A DNA stretch of 39,698 bases from Nemertoderma westbladi (taxonomy: Eukaryota; Xenacoelomorpha; Nemertodermatida; Nemertodermatidae): the NCBI GenBank assembly GCA_032718475.1, contig JAUCBJ010006355.1, positions 1 to 39,698 of the forward strand, written 5' to 3'. Numbering within the stretch: position 1 is the first letter of the stretch; each line of letters begins with the position of its first letter. Under the pieces are notes generated by a model. The model worked only from the letters and a program-made list of their open reading frames with translations, made no database searches and was not told where the DNA came from. The translations under genes were made by a program, and so were the position numbers. Below, one piece after another: positions 10,566 through 21,870 of this stretch.

Positions 10566-10869
10566 GCATGTCCTTAGATCATTATAATGATGATGGGGTG
10601 ATGATAACTCCACCTACTGGCTCCAGAAGTCGAGGAAATCCTGCCAAGTACCTAACTGATCTAGACTTTGCTGATGACTTAGGAGTACTCTCAGAATCAT
10701 TAGAGGGAGCATCTTAAAGGACTCTGGCCTTAAAGATGGGGATGATCTAGCAAATGTCATGAGTGATAGGGAGTTATGGCGGTGCAATTTTGTTGACAAG
10801 GCGGCACAGCATTCTTAAAAATGCAGCTGCAATGCAGCATGCCGATCCTAGTAGTAGTAGTAGTAGTAG
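10566..10869 (+). pseudogene. RTE reverse transcriptase FADD block and 3' end, internally deleted
   Basis: After the target-site duplication the host element continues with RMSLDHYNDDGVMITPPTGS and LTDLDFADDLGVLSESLEGAS, the palm-domain catalytic block with the usual Asp-Asp pair. It then jumps at about 10713 directly to KDSGLKDGDDLANVM and the C-terminal DKAAQHS stop. The ~500 bp expected between these parts is missing, as judged from the nested copy. The sequence ends in seven TAG units (10849-10869). Confidence 0.85.
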
Positions 10870-10874
10870 GCCCG

Positions 10875-11815
10875 TCTCTAGTACTGTAGAATATAAGAAA
10901 GAAGTTACATATTTAGGTCTTATTATTGATAATTTACTTAATTGGAAGTCTCATAGCCTGCCCTATCTTATGTCTCAAAAACTGTTGGTCTTTTTTATAA
11001 ACTTCGCTACAAATTACCACTATTTATTTTGAAATCTTTATTTTAGGCCTACAGTATTGTAAATTCTATACATACACAATTGTACTTCCAATACTTATAT
11101 TAAAAAATCCGCATAAAAATTAACAAGATCGTGCGCGCAATAACGTTTTCTCCCTGGGATGCACCTTCTATACCTATTTATCGAGGCCCATGTGAAGAAT
11201 ACCAGAATTTTCTGCTGTTATATTTCACTTTGCAGTTACCCCCATGTGAAGAATACCAGGTTTTCACCAAAACTACAGGTTAAGGGCTGAATCTAACCAA
11301 AACAATAAACGAATTAGTATATGTACAGGTTATAAGACAGAAATAAGTGCTATATAACACTTAATAAAGATAAATTAAAAAAAATCTTCATATATAAAAT
11401 TCCAATAAAAAGTCGACCGAAAAGTGAAATCCTGGTATTCTTCACATCGGCGTTTATCGACAACTTGGTATCCTATCCTGCCCATTCATTCTCTGTATAA
11501 ATTACAAGTTGGGAAATTTATGTATCAAGCCTTTACTAACAGTTTACGTAGTGGCTTATGTAATCTATGTCGTCAATCGTCAATCGTCAATCGAATATAC
11601 AGTAGTACATAATTATTCTACAAGAAATCCTCTAACCTTAATTACTTTATCCCACGACTTCGCACCGCACGGGGTCAAATGTCTATTCAATATATGGGCC
11701 CGCATATTTGGAATGAAATCCCGCCATATATTAAGCGTAACCACACAATTGGTGGTTTTTCCACTGTATATAAAAAAGAATCTGTTAATTTAATACATGA
11801 AAGAATTGTCACTAT
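10875..11815 (+). mobile_element. CR1/L2-like LINE fragment (reverse transcriptase C-terminus)
   Basis: The piece at 10880-11040 reads EYKKEVTYLGLIIDNLLNWKSH with a following KLRYKLPLFILKSL-like frame, typical of the thumb region of CR1/L2/Jockey-type reverse transcriptases. The piece at 11470-11815 reads LPIHSLYKLQVGKFMYQ, then NYSTRNP, then (after frameshifts) WNEIPPYIK and GGFSTVYKKESV, the usual end of such proteins. Between them lies a hAT-type MITE. It is decayed, 5'-truncated and different from the RTE next to it. Confidence 0.7.
11185..11452. mobile_element. hAT-type MITE inserted in the LINE fragment
   Basis: The element is 268 bp and flanked by a perfect 8-bp direct repeat TTTATCGA (11177-11184 and 11453-11460), the duplication length of hAT transposons. 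The ends are inverted repeats of about 21 bp sharing ATGTGAAGAATACCAG. A further copy of that word occurs internally near 11245. No ORF is present. Removing it restores continuity of the LINE reading region. Confidence 0.85.
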
Positions 11816-12463
11816 GGGATTGCTTTAGAATGGTATAATTAAAATAATTATATAAATTAAAACAAAAGAGTTTTTTTTCTCTTTTTTTTAGTCATAATTA
11901 CCTACAGTATATCAGTATTTAAATACAACCAATATCAAAATCCTGTATCATACTAAAACTGACTGATCATTAAATCTCACTTCACCACTAACACGATCTT
12001 ATCAGTTCACACACACCCCTCACACCGGTGGCAGCAACACTCAAGCTTCGGCTTCTATGCTGTCTCCATCTTCATCTTCTGTTTCCAGCATCCATCACAT
12101 CTAACACGTTTGGGTTCAATTTTTAGTGCAGTGCAATAAATTACAATGAAAGGTGGAGGGTGTTTCGCAAACAGAAGTAAATAAACGGGACTACTCTTAT
12201 GTATGATTAGGCGCTGCTAGGCTAACTAGTCCTAACTAGTCGTACTGTACGTACAGCTCTGCAAATTGCTATAACATCAGACAGTCAGAACACAGTTAAC
12301 ATGCATGAGTGATATTTTAATATTGTATGATGGCGGCCTGCCGATACAGCTAGGCCCTATACAGTGTAAGTCTATTCTGATGCTATTGCAGTTGCAGTAT
12401 TGTCATGCAATTTCCGAATTTAGTTTCTGATATACAACGGCAGAAGCGAGAATTGTAGCAACC
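11816..12463 (+). promoter_or_regulatory. Upstream region and 5' leader of MED12
   Basis: Gene-free, AT-rich sequence in front of the MED12 start codon. It must contain the promoter or an upstream non-coding exon. I see no convincing TATA or initiator element that could be named. A possible 3' splice site (GAATTTAG, about 12422) would place a leader exon boundary about 40 nt before the ATG. That is only a possibility. Confidence 0.35.
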
Positions 12464-13948
12464 ATGGCAGCGGCGTTACTGGAATACCACGAAGACCGTC
12501 CGTTGAACGTAAAACGACCAAAACTCGGACCGCCAGACGTCTACCCCCAGGATTCCAAACAAAAAGAAGACGAACTCTCGACGACAATCGTCAAACAAGG
12601 TTTCATTAACCCGCCCCCGTTCTCCGATGAACAGGCCTCCGCTAGGAACTACGTCTTCAATCCCGCCTCTGTTACCAACATCCTAAAACACATCGTGGGA
12701 GAGAAACGCAAACTCAGCACCTACCCTGATCAAGGACGCAAGAAGATACAAATTAACCGGGAGAACTTCTGGATTGTAACCCCTCGTAACCGCCCCGCAC
12801 TCCAGCAATGGTTTCTCGACTTGGCCTCCAATAAACCCTTAAATTCTCCTGCGTTGAAAAAAGTTCCGCTGCTCAACAAAAAGGAGGAGATGTTTAGTCT
12901 TCTTTGCGAGAACCAGGTATCGATGTCGCGGGGTTCCTGGCTTATAAAAATGACCAACTTCCAATCTGCGAATCTTTCTGATACCACCTCAAAATCGAAG
13001 TCGAAGCGTTTGTTGATGGATCCATCGACGGAGTGGACCCAGGCGTTGGTTCGATACTTACGGGACCAACTAACTCCGGGCTACGGTGGCGCTTCGCCCA
13101 CTCCCCCGTACGACGTCGACCTAGCGAAGAAGCAGTTCGATTACGCGATGAGACTCTGCCAGTTCGTCTACACGGAGGGCTTGTTGGACCGCTCCGAGTT
13201 TCTCGGATGGATTCTTGATGTAGCGGATAAAATCGCGGACCCGGAAGACCAACTGGTCGCCGTTGTTGTTCCGTTCCTTCACCGCCATCTCCCGGACATT
13301 GTCGACAACGTGATGTTGTCCCGACGTTTGTGCTACTTCGCGGCTCGTCAACTCTCCTCGCTTTCCTACAACCGCAAGCCGTCGGTCCCGTTGGCGGAAG
13401 CCGCCACGTGTCCACGCCACCGCGCCACCGTGCTCTCCCTTGTCGCCTGCATACAGACTGTATTGCTTCGCTGCCCGGTGGCGTTGCTGTGGACACGAGT
13501 GGCCGGCAGCCCGTTGGGCGTGCTACCTGTGGCGCCACACGAGATGCCTATAGCCGTCGGGGCGGCTGTTGGGCCGTCGCTTGTGGCGCGGTGGCGCGGC
13601 GTACTCACCGGCGCGGAGGGGCGGTTGGAACGGCGTTCCCGTGGCGTAGAGACTCGATGGACCGAGCGACCAGCCGCCTCTGTCGGACAGCAGATGCAGA
13701 CGCTCCTCTCCTGTCTGGAGGCGCTCGACTCCCACGCGTTCGACCGGCCTTCAGACTCCGCCGTTCTGGATTCTCTGTATTCTAGAACGTTCTCCACAGA
13801 CTCGCCTCACTCGGCCACTCACGACGACACTCTCATCCAGCTGCTCTGTGAGTGGTCAATCTGCACGCAGCGCTCCGGCGAGCATCGAGCCATCATGGTT
13901 GCCTGGTTACTCGCCAAACACGCTGACGTATTGGCCAATCAGGTAGCG
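12464..13948 (+). CDS. MED12: MED12, coding exon 1 (residues 1-495)
   Basis: MED12 is the large subunit of the Mediator kinase module. It activates CDK8/cyclin C and links it to MED13 and core Mediator in the nucleus. The exon begins at CAACCATGG, a strong start context. It carries the signature N-terminus KRPKLGPPDVYPQD and VKQGF, the CDK8/CycC-activating segment (residues about 1-70), then NFWIVTPRNRPALQQWFLDLA and WLIKMT (Med12 domain, about 105-160). The long Med12-LCEWAV region follows, ending near LLCEWSICTQRSGEHRAIMVA (about 460-480). The reading frame runs past the exon to a stop at 13973, but family homology ends at the donor GCG|GTAAGT (13949), phase 0. CAG|GTAGCG at 13942 is a weaker alternative donor, also phase 0. 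The exon is more GC-rich than its surroundings. Confidence 0.95.
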
Positions 13949-13975
13949 GTAAGTTCTTATACCAGCAATTATTGA
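13943..13975 (+). promoter_or_regulatory. MED12 exon 1 splice donor region, possible founder of the array
   Basis: The donor GCG|GTAAGT is followed by TCTTATACCAGCAATTATTG. This 27-nt stretch can be aligned to the 28-bp unit of the array that begins about 55 bp downstream. It shares GGTAAGTT exactly, then the TATA..CCA core and an AAT-TATTG end, with a few gaps. The similarity may be by descent or by chance in AT-rich DNA. Confidence 0.5.
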
Positions 13976-14003
13976 ATGATGGTGAATATGTAAGACCCAG
14001 AAT

Positions 14004-17000
14004 AAGTTTAGTTTATATGACCACTGTAATATTGGTAAGTTTATATGACCACTGTAATATTGGTAAGTTTATATGACCACTGTAATATTGGTAAGTTTGT
14101 ATGACCACTGTAATATTGGTACCGGTAAGTTTATATGGCCACTGTAATATCGGTAAGTTTATATGACCACTGTAATATCGGTAAGTTTATATGACCACTG
14201 TTATATTGGTAAGTTTATATGACCACTGAAATATTGGTAAGTTTATATGACCACTGTAATATTGGTAAGTTTATATGACAATTCTGTAATATTGGTAAGT
14301 TTATATGACCACTGTAATATTGGTAAGTTTATATGACCAATGTAATATTGGTAAGTTTATATGACCACTGTAATATTGGTAAGTTTATACGACCACTGTA
14401 ATATTGGATAGTTTATATGACGACTGTAATATTGGTACCGGTAAGTTTATATGACCACTGTAATATCGGTAAGTTTATATGACCACTGTAATATTGGTAA
14501 GTTTATATGAACACTGTAATATTGGTAAGTTTATATGACCACTGTAATATTGGTAAGTTTGTATGACCACTGTAATATTGGTACCGGTAAGTTTATATGG
14601 CCACTGTAATATCGGTAAGTTTATATGACCACTGTAATATTGGTAAGTTTATATGACCACTGTAATATCGGTAAGTTTATATGACCACTGTTATATTGGT
14701 AAGTTTATATGACCACTGTAATATTGGTAAGTTTATATGACCACTGTAATATTGGTAAGTTTATATGACAATTCTGTAATATTGGTAAGTTTATATGACC
14801 ACTGTAATATTGTATATGACCACTGTAATATTGGTAAGTTTATATGACAATTCTGTAATATTGGTAAGTTTATATGACCACTGTAATATTGGTAAGTTTA
14901 TATGACCAATGTAATATTGGTAAGTTTATATGACCACTGTAATATTGGTAAGTTTATATGACAATTCTGTAATATTGGTAAGTTTATATGACCACTGTAA
15001 TATTGGTAAGTTTATATGACCAATGTAATATTGGTAAGTTTATATGACCACTGTAATATTGGTAAGTTTATACGACCACTGTAATATTGGATAGTTTATA
15101 TGACGACTGTAATATTGGTACCGGTAAGTTTATATGACCACTGTAATATCGGTAAGTTTGTATGTCCACTGTAATATCGGTAAGTTTATATGACCACTGT
15201 AATATTGGTAAGTTTATATGACCACTGTAATATCGGTAAGTTTATATGACCACTGTAATATTGGGAGTTTATATGACTACTGTAATATCGGTAAGTTTAT
15301 ATGACCACTGTAATATTGGTAAGTTTATATGACCACTGTAATATTGGATAGTTTATATGACGACTGTAATATTGGTATGTTTATATGACCACTGTAATAT
15401 TGGGAGTTTATATGACTACTGTAATATCGGTAAGTTTATATGAACGCTGTAATATTGGTAAGTTTATACGACTACTGTAATATTGGATAGTTTATATGAC
15501 CACTGTAATATTGGTAAGTTTATATGACCACTGTAATATTGGATAGTTTATATGACGACTGTAATATTGGTATGTTTATATGACCACTGTAATATTGGGA
15601 GTTTATATGACTACTGTAATATCGGTAAGTTTATATGAACGCTGTAATATTGGTAAGTTTATACGACCACTGTAATATTGGATAGTTTATATGACGACTG
15701 TAATATTGGTATGTTTATATGACCACTGTAATATTGGGAGTTTATATGACTACTGTAATATTGGTAAGTTTATATGACAACTGTAATATTGGGAGTTTAT
15801 ATGACTACTGTAATATTGGTAATTTAATATGACCACTGTAATATTGGTATGTTTATATGACCACTGTAATATTGGGAGTTTATATGACTACTGTAATATC
15901 GGTAAGTTTATATGAACGCTGTAATATTGGTAAGTTTATACGACCACTGTAATATTGGATAGTTTATATGACGACTGTAATATTGGTATGTTTATATGAC
16001 CACTGTAATATTGGGAGTTTATATGACTACTGTAATATTGGTAGGTTTATACGACCACTGTAATATTTGTAGGTTTATATGAACGCTGTAATATTGGGAG
16101 TTTATATGACTACTGTAATATTGGTGAGTTTATATGACCACTGTAATATTTGTAGGTTTATATGAACACTGTAATATTGGGAGTTTATATGACTACTGTA
16201 ATATTGGTGAGTTTATATGACCACTGTAATATTTGTAGGTTTATATGAACACTGTAATATTGGGAGTTTATATGACTACTGTAATATTGGTGAGTTTATA
16301 TGACCACTGTAATATTGGTAAGTTTATATGACAACTGTAATATTGGGAGTTTATATGACTACTGTAATATTGGTAAGTTTATACGACCACTGTAATATTT
16401 GTAGGTTTATATGAACACTGTAATATTGGGAGTTTATATGACTACTGTAATATTGGTGAGTTTATATGACCACTGTAATATTGGTAAGTTTATACGACCA
16501 CTGTAATATTTGTAGGTTTATATGAACACTGTAATATTGGGAGTTTATATGACTACTGTAATATTGGTGAGTTTATATGACAACTGTAATATTGGGAGTT
16601 TATATGACGACTGTAATATTGGTGAGTTTATATGACCACTGTAATATTGGTAAGTTTATAGGATAACTGTAATATTGGGAGTTTATATGACGACTGTAAT
16701 ATTGGTAAGTTTATACGACCACTGTAATATTTGTAGGTTTATATGAACACTGTAATATTGGGAGTTTATATGACCACTGTAATATTTGTAAGTTTATACG
16801 ACCACTGTAATATTTGTAGGTTTATATGAACACTGTAATATTGGGAGTTTATATGACTACTGTAATATTGGTGAGTTTAAATGACAACTGTAATATTGGG
16901 AGTTTATATGACGACTGTAATATTGGTGAGTTTATATGACCACTGTAATATTGGTAAGTTTATACGACCACTGTAATATTTGTAGGTTTATATGAACACT

Positions 17001-20000
17001 GTAATATTGGGAGTTTATATGACTACTGTAATATTTGTGAGTTTATATGACAACTGTAATATTGGGAGTTTATATGACGACTGTAATATTGGTGAGTTTA
17101 TATGACCACTGTAATATTGGTAAGTTTATACGACCACTGTAATATTTGTAGGTTTATATGAACACTGTAATATTGGGAGTTTATATGACTACTGTAATAT
17201 TGGTGAGTTTATATGACAACTGTAATATTGGGAGTTTATATGACGACTGTAATATTGGTGAGTTTATATGACCACTGTAATATTGGTAAGTTTATATGAC
17301 AACTGTAATATTGGGAGTTTATATGACTACTGTAATATTGGTGAGTTTATATGACCACTGTAATATTGGTAAGTTTATATGACCACTGTAATATTGTTAA
17401 GTTTAAATGACCACTGTAATATTGGTAAGTTTATATGACAACTGTAATATTTGTAAGTTTATATGACAACTGTAATATTGGGAGTTTATATGACTACTGT
17501 AATATTGGTAAGTTTATATGACAACTGTAATATTGGTGAGTTTATATGACCACTGTAATATTGGCAAGTTTATACGACCACTGTAATATTTGTAGGTTTA
17601 TATGAACACTGTAATATTGGGAGTTTATATGACTACTGTAATATTGGTGAGTTTATATGACCACTGTAATATTGGTAAGTTTATATGACAACTGTAATAT
17701 TGGGAGTTTATATGACTACTGTAATATTGGTAAGTTTATATGACAACTGTAATATTGGTGAGTTTATATGACCACTGTAATATTGGTAAGTTTATATGAC
17801 AACTGTAATATTGGGAGTTTATATGACTACTGTAATATTGGTAAGTTTATATGACCACTGTAATATTGGTAAGTTTATATGACCACTGCACTGTAATATT
17901 GGATAGTTTATATGACGACTGTAATATTGGTATGTTTATATGACCACTGTAATATTGGGAGTTTATATGACTACTGTAATATTGGTGAGTTTATATGACC
18001 ACTGTAATATTGGTAAGTTTATATGACAACTGTAATATTGGGAGTTTATATGACTACTGTAATATTGGTGAGTTTATATGACCACTGTAATATCGGTAAA
18101 TTTATATGACCACTGTAATATTGGGAGTTTATATGACTACTGTAATATTGGTAAGTTTATATGACAACTGTAATATTGGGAGTTTATATGACTACTGTAA
18201 TATTGATAAGTTTATATGACCACTGTAATATTGGTAAGTTTATATGACCACTGCACTGTAATATTGGTAAGTTTATATGACCACTGGAATATCGGTAAGT
18301 TTATATGACCACTGTAATATTGGTAAGTTTATATGACAACTGTAATATTGGGAGTTTATATGACTACTGTAATATTGGTAGGTTTATATGACCACTGTAA
18401 TATTGGTAAGTTTATATGACCACTGCACTGTAATATTGGTAAGTTTATATGACCACTGTAATATCGGTAAGTTTATATGACCACTGTAATATTGGTAGGT
18501 TTATATGACCACTGTAATATTGGTAAGTAAGTTTATATGACCACTGTAATATTGGTAAGTTTATATGACCACTGTAATATTGGTAAGTTTATATGACCAC
18601 TGTAATATTGGTAAGTTTATATGACCACTGTAATATCGGTAAGTTTATTTGACTACTGTAATATTGGTTAGTTTATATGACCACTGTAATATCGGTAAGT
18701 TTATATGACCACTGTAATATTGGTAGGTTTATATGACCACTGTAATATTGGTAAGTTTATATGACCACTGTAATATTGGTAAGTTTATATGACCACTGTA
18801 ATATTGGTAAGTTTATATGACCACTGTAATATTGGTAGGTTTATATGACCACTGTAATATTGGTAAGTTTATATGACCACTGTAATATCGGTAAGTTTAT
18901 ATGACCACTGTTATATTGGTAAGTTTATATGACCACTGTAATATTGGTAAGTTTATATGACCACTGTAATATTGGTAAGTTTATATGACAATTCTGTAAT
19001 ATTGGTAAGTTTATATGACCACTGTAATATTGTATATGACCACTGTAATATTGGTAAGTTTATATGACAATTCTGTAATATTGGTAAGTTTATATGACCA
19101 CTGTAATATTGGTAAGTTTATATGACCAATGTAATATTGATAAGTTTATATGACCACTGTAATATTGGTAAGTTTATATGACAATTCTGTAATATTGGTA
19201 AGTTTATATGACCACTGTAATATTGGTAAGTTTATATGACCAATGTAATATTGGTAAGTTTATATGACCACTGTAATATTGGTAAGTTTATACGACCACT
19301 GTAATATTGGATAGTTTATATGACGACTGTAATATTGGTACCGGTAAGTTTATATGACCACTGTAATATCGGTAAGTTTGTATGTCCACTGTAATATCGG
19401 TAAGTTTATATGACCACTGTAATATTGGTAAGTTTATATGACCACTGTAATATCGGTAAGTTTATATGACCACTGTAATATTGGGAGTTTATATGACTAC
19501 TGTAATATCGGTAAGTTTATATGACCACTGTAATATTGGTAAGTTTATATGACCACTGTAATATTGGATAGTTTATATGACGACTGTAATATTGGTATGT
19601 TTATATGACCACTGTAATATTGGGAGTTTATATGACTACTGTAATATCGGTAAGTTTATATGAACGCTGTAATATTGGTAAGTTTATACGACCACTGTAA
19701 TATTGGATAGTTTATATGACCACTGTAATATTGGTAAGTTTATATGACCACTGTAATATTGGATAGTTTATATGACGACTGTAATATTGGTATGTTTATA
19801 TGACCACTGTAATATTGGGAGTTTATATGACTACTGTAATATCGGTAAGTTTATATGAACGCTGTAATATTGGTAAGTTTATACGACCACTGTAATATTG
19901 GATAGTTTATATGACGACTGTAATATTGGTATGTTTATATGACCACTGTAATATTGGGAGTTTATATGACTACTGTAATATTGGTACTGGGAGTTTATAT

Positions 20001-21637
20001 GACTACTGTAATATTGGTAATTTAATATGACCACTGTAATATTGGTATGTTTATATGACCACTGTAATATTGGGAGTTTATATGACTACTGTAATATTGG
20101 TGAGTTTATATGACAACTGTAATATTGGGAGTTTATATGACGACTGTAATATTGGTGAGTTTATATGACCACTGTAATATTGGTAAGTTTATAGGATAAC
20201 TGTAATATTGGGAGTTTATATGACGACTGTAATATTGGTAAGTTTATACGACCACTGTAATATTTGTAGGTTTATATGAACACTGTAATATTGGGAGTTT
20301 ATATGACCACTGTAATATTTGTAAGTTTATACGACCACTGTAATATTTGTAGGTTTATATGAACAGAACACTGTAATATTGGGAGTTTATATGACTACTG
20401 TAATATTGGTAAGTTTATATGACTACTGTAATATTGGTAAGTTTATATGACCACTGTAATATTGGTAAGTTTATATGACCACTGTAATATCGGTAAGTTT
20501 ATTTGACTACTGTAATATTGGTAAGTTTATATGACCACTGTAATATCGGTAAGTTTATATGACCACTGTAATATTGGTAGGTTTATATGACCACTGTAAT
20601 ATTGGTAAGTTTATATGACCACTGTAATATTGGTAAGTTTATATGACCACTGTAATATTGGTAAGTTTATATGACCACTGTAATATTGGTAGGTTTATAT
20701 GACCACTGTAATATTGGTAAGTTTATATGACCACTGTAATATCGGTAAGTTTATATGACCACTGTAATATTGGTAAGTTTATATGACCACTGTAATATCG
20801 GTAAGTTTATATGACTACTGTAATATTGGTAAGTTTATATGACCACTGTAATATCGGTAAGTTTATATGACCACTGTAATATTGGTAGGTTTATATGACC
20901 ACTGTAATATTGGTAAGTTTATATGACCACTGTAATATTGGTAAGTTTATATGACCACTGTAATATTGGTAAGTTTATATGACCACTGTAATATTGGTAG
21001 GTTTATATGACCACTGTAATATTGGTAAGTTTATATGACCACTGTAATATCGGTAAGTTTATATGACCACTGTAATATTGGTAGGTTTATATGACCACTG
21101 TAATATTGGTAAGTTTATATGACCACTGTAATATTGGTAAGTTTATATGACCACTGTAATATTGGTAAGTTTATATGACCACTGTAATATTGGTAGGTTT
21201 ATATGACCACTGTAATATTGGTAAGTTTATATGACCACTGTAATATTGGTAGGTTTATATGACCACTGTAATATTGGTACGTTTATATGACCACTGTAAT
21301 ATTGGTAAGTTTATACGACCACTGTAATATTGGATAGTTTATATGACGACTGTAATATTGGTACCGGTAAGTTTATATGAACACTGTAATATTGGGAGTT
21401 TATATGACTACTGTAATATTGGTAAGTTTATATGACCACTGTAATATTGGTAAGTTTATATGACCACTGTAATATTGGTAAGTTTATATGACCACTGCAC
21501 TTTAATATTGGTAAGTTTATATGACCACTACTGTAATATTGGTAAGTTTATATGACAACTGTAATATTGGAAGTTTATATGACTACTATAATATTGGTAG
21601 GTTTATATGACCACTGTAATATTGGTAAGTTTATATG
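14004..21637 (+). repeat. 28-bp minisatellite array in MED12 intron 1, about 270 units
   Basis: An almost uninterrupted head-to-tail array. The common unit begins GGTAAGTTTATATGACC and ends TGTAATATT (28 bp; variants of 27-30 bp). The copy number is estimated from length, not counted. Variant classes differ mainly at the start (GGTAAGT, GGTGAGT, GGTATGT, GGATAGT, GGGAGT, TTGTAGGT, GGTACCGGTAAGT) and at position 14-19 (GACCAC, GACTAC, GAACAC, GACAATTC). Between about 16.0 and 17.7 kb they form mixed higher-order units. A large internal duplication is seen with an offset of 4220 bp. No ORF runs through the array, as expected for a 28-nt unit with stops. Confidence 0.97.
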
Positions 21638-21798
21638 ACCTCACCACTGTACGGTTGTAAGATTAAGACTAGTGAGATTAGTATCCCGCCTGTCGAGCGG
21701 GCTCCTAATAAAACCTCATGGTCTGAGTTTCATCAGGGCATACGGAGATTACTCAAGATTTTTACAGTAAGTATCCCGCCTGTCGAGTGGGCTCCTAA
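21638..21798 (+). repeat. Insert in the array: duplicated array-edge plus unclassified repeat
   Basis: A 44-bp block beginning GACCTCACCACTGTACGG and ending at AGTGAGATTA (21638-21681) also occurs at 22720-22763, where the whole array meets unique sequence. It is followed by two direct copies of a ~29-bp motif starting AGTATCCCGCCTGTCGAGCG (about 21680 and 21770), with about 60 bp between them. The same motif and the TTTTTACAGTAAGTATCCCGC junction occur in reverse orientation at about 38404-38440. This looks like the end of a mobile or tandem repeat family that I cannot classify. Confidence 0.6.
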
Positions 21799-21870
21799 AT
21801 ATTGGGAGTTTATATGACTAACTGTAATATCGGTAAGTTTATATGACCACTGCAATATTTGTAGGTTTAT
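21799..21870 (+). repeat. Array remnant between the insert and the RTE copy
   Basis: About two and a half units of the 28-bp array (ATTGGGAGTTTATATGAC and following). They show that the array once continued through this position before the insertions at 21638-21798 and 21871-22502. Confidence 0.85.

Larger units (their letters stand above)
7010..10869 (+). mobile_element. RTE-type non-LTR retrotransposon, dead, with nested insertion
   Basis: An RTE-like element read on the plus strand: a 5' region with two ~120-bp imperfect direct repeats (about 7190-7420), an APE-type endonuclease (about 7800-8560), a linker, and a reverse transcriptase (about 9130-9837, then 10566-10713). Its 3' end is at 10849-10869 with a (TAG)7 tail. 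It is inactivated by at least three frameshifts (near 8145, 9135 and 9235), by a 715-bp antisense insertion of a second RTE copy at 9838-10552, and by an internal deletion at about 10713 that joins the FADD region directly to the extreme C-terminus. The exact 5' boundary is uncertain. Confidence 0.85.

Noticed and set aside
13366-13797. Minus- and plus-strand ORFs overlapping MED12 exon 1 (12942-13797)
   Set aside because: Shadows of a GC-rich coding exon.
13949-13975. Extension of MED12 exon 1 to the in-frame stop at 13973
   Set aside because: The following exon continues the MED12 homology in phase, and a strong GTAAGT donor lies at 13949. The extra residues are intron read-through.
14004-21637. 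CRISPR-like appearance (short repeat, regular spacing)
   Set aside because: There are no distinct spacers between repeats; units are head to tail with only small variants, and the array lies in an intron of an animal gene. It is a minisatellite.
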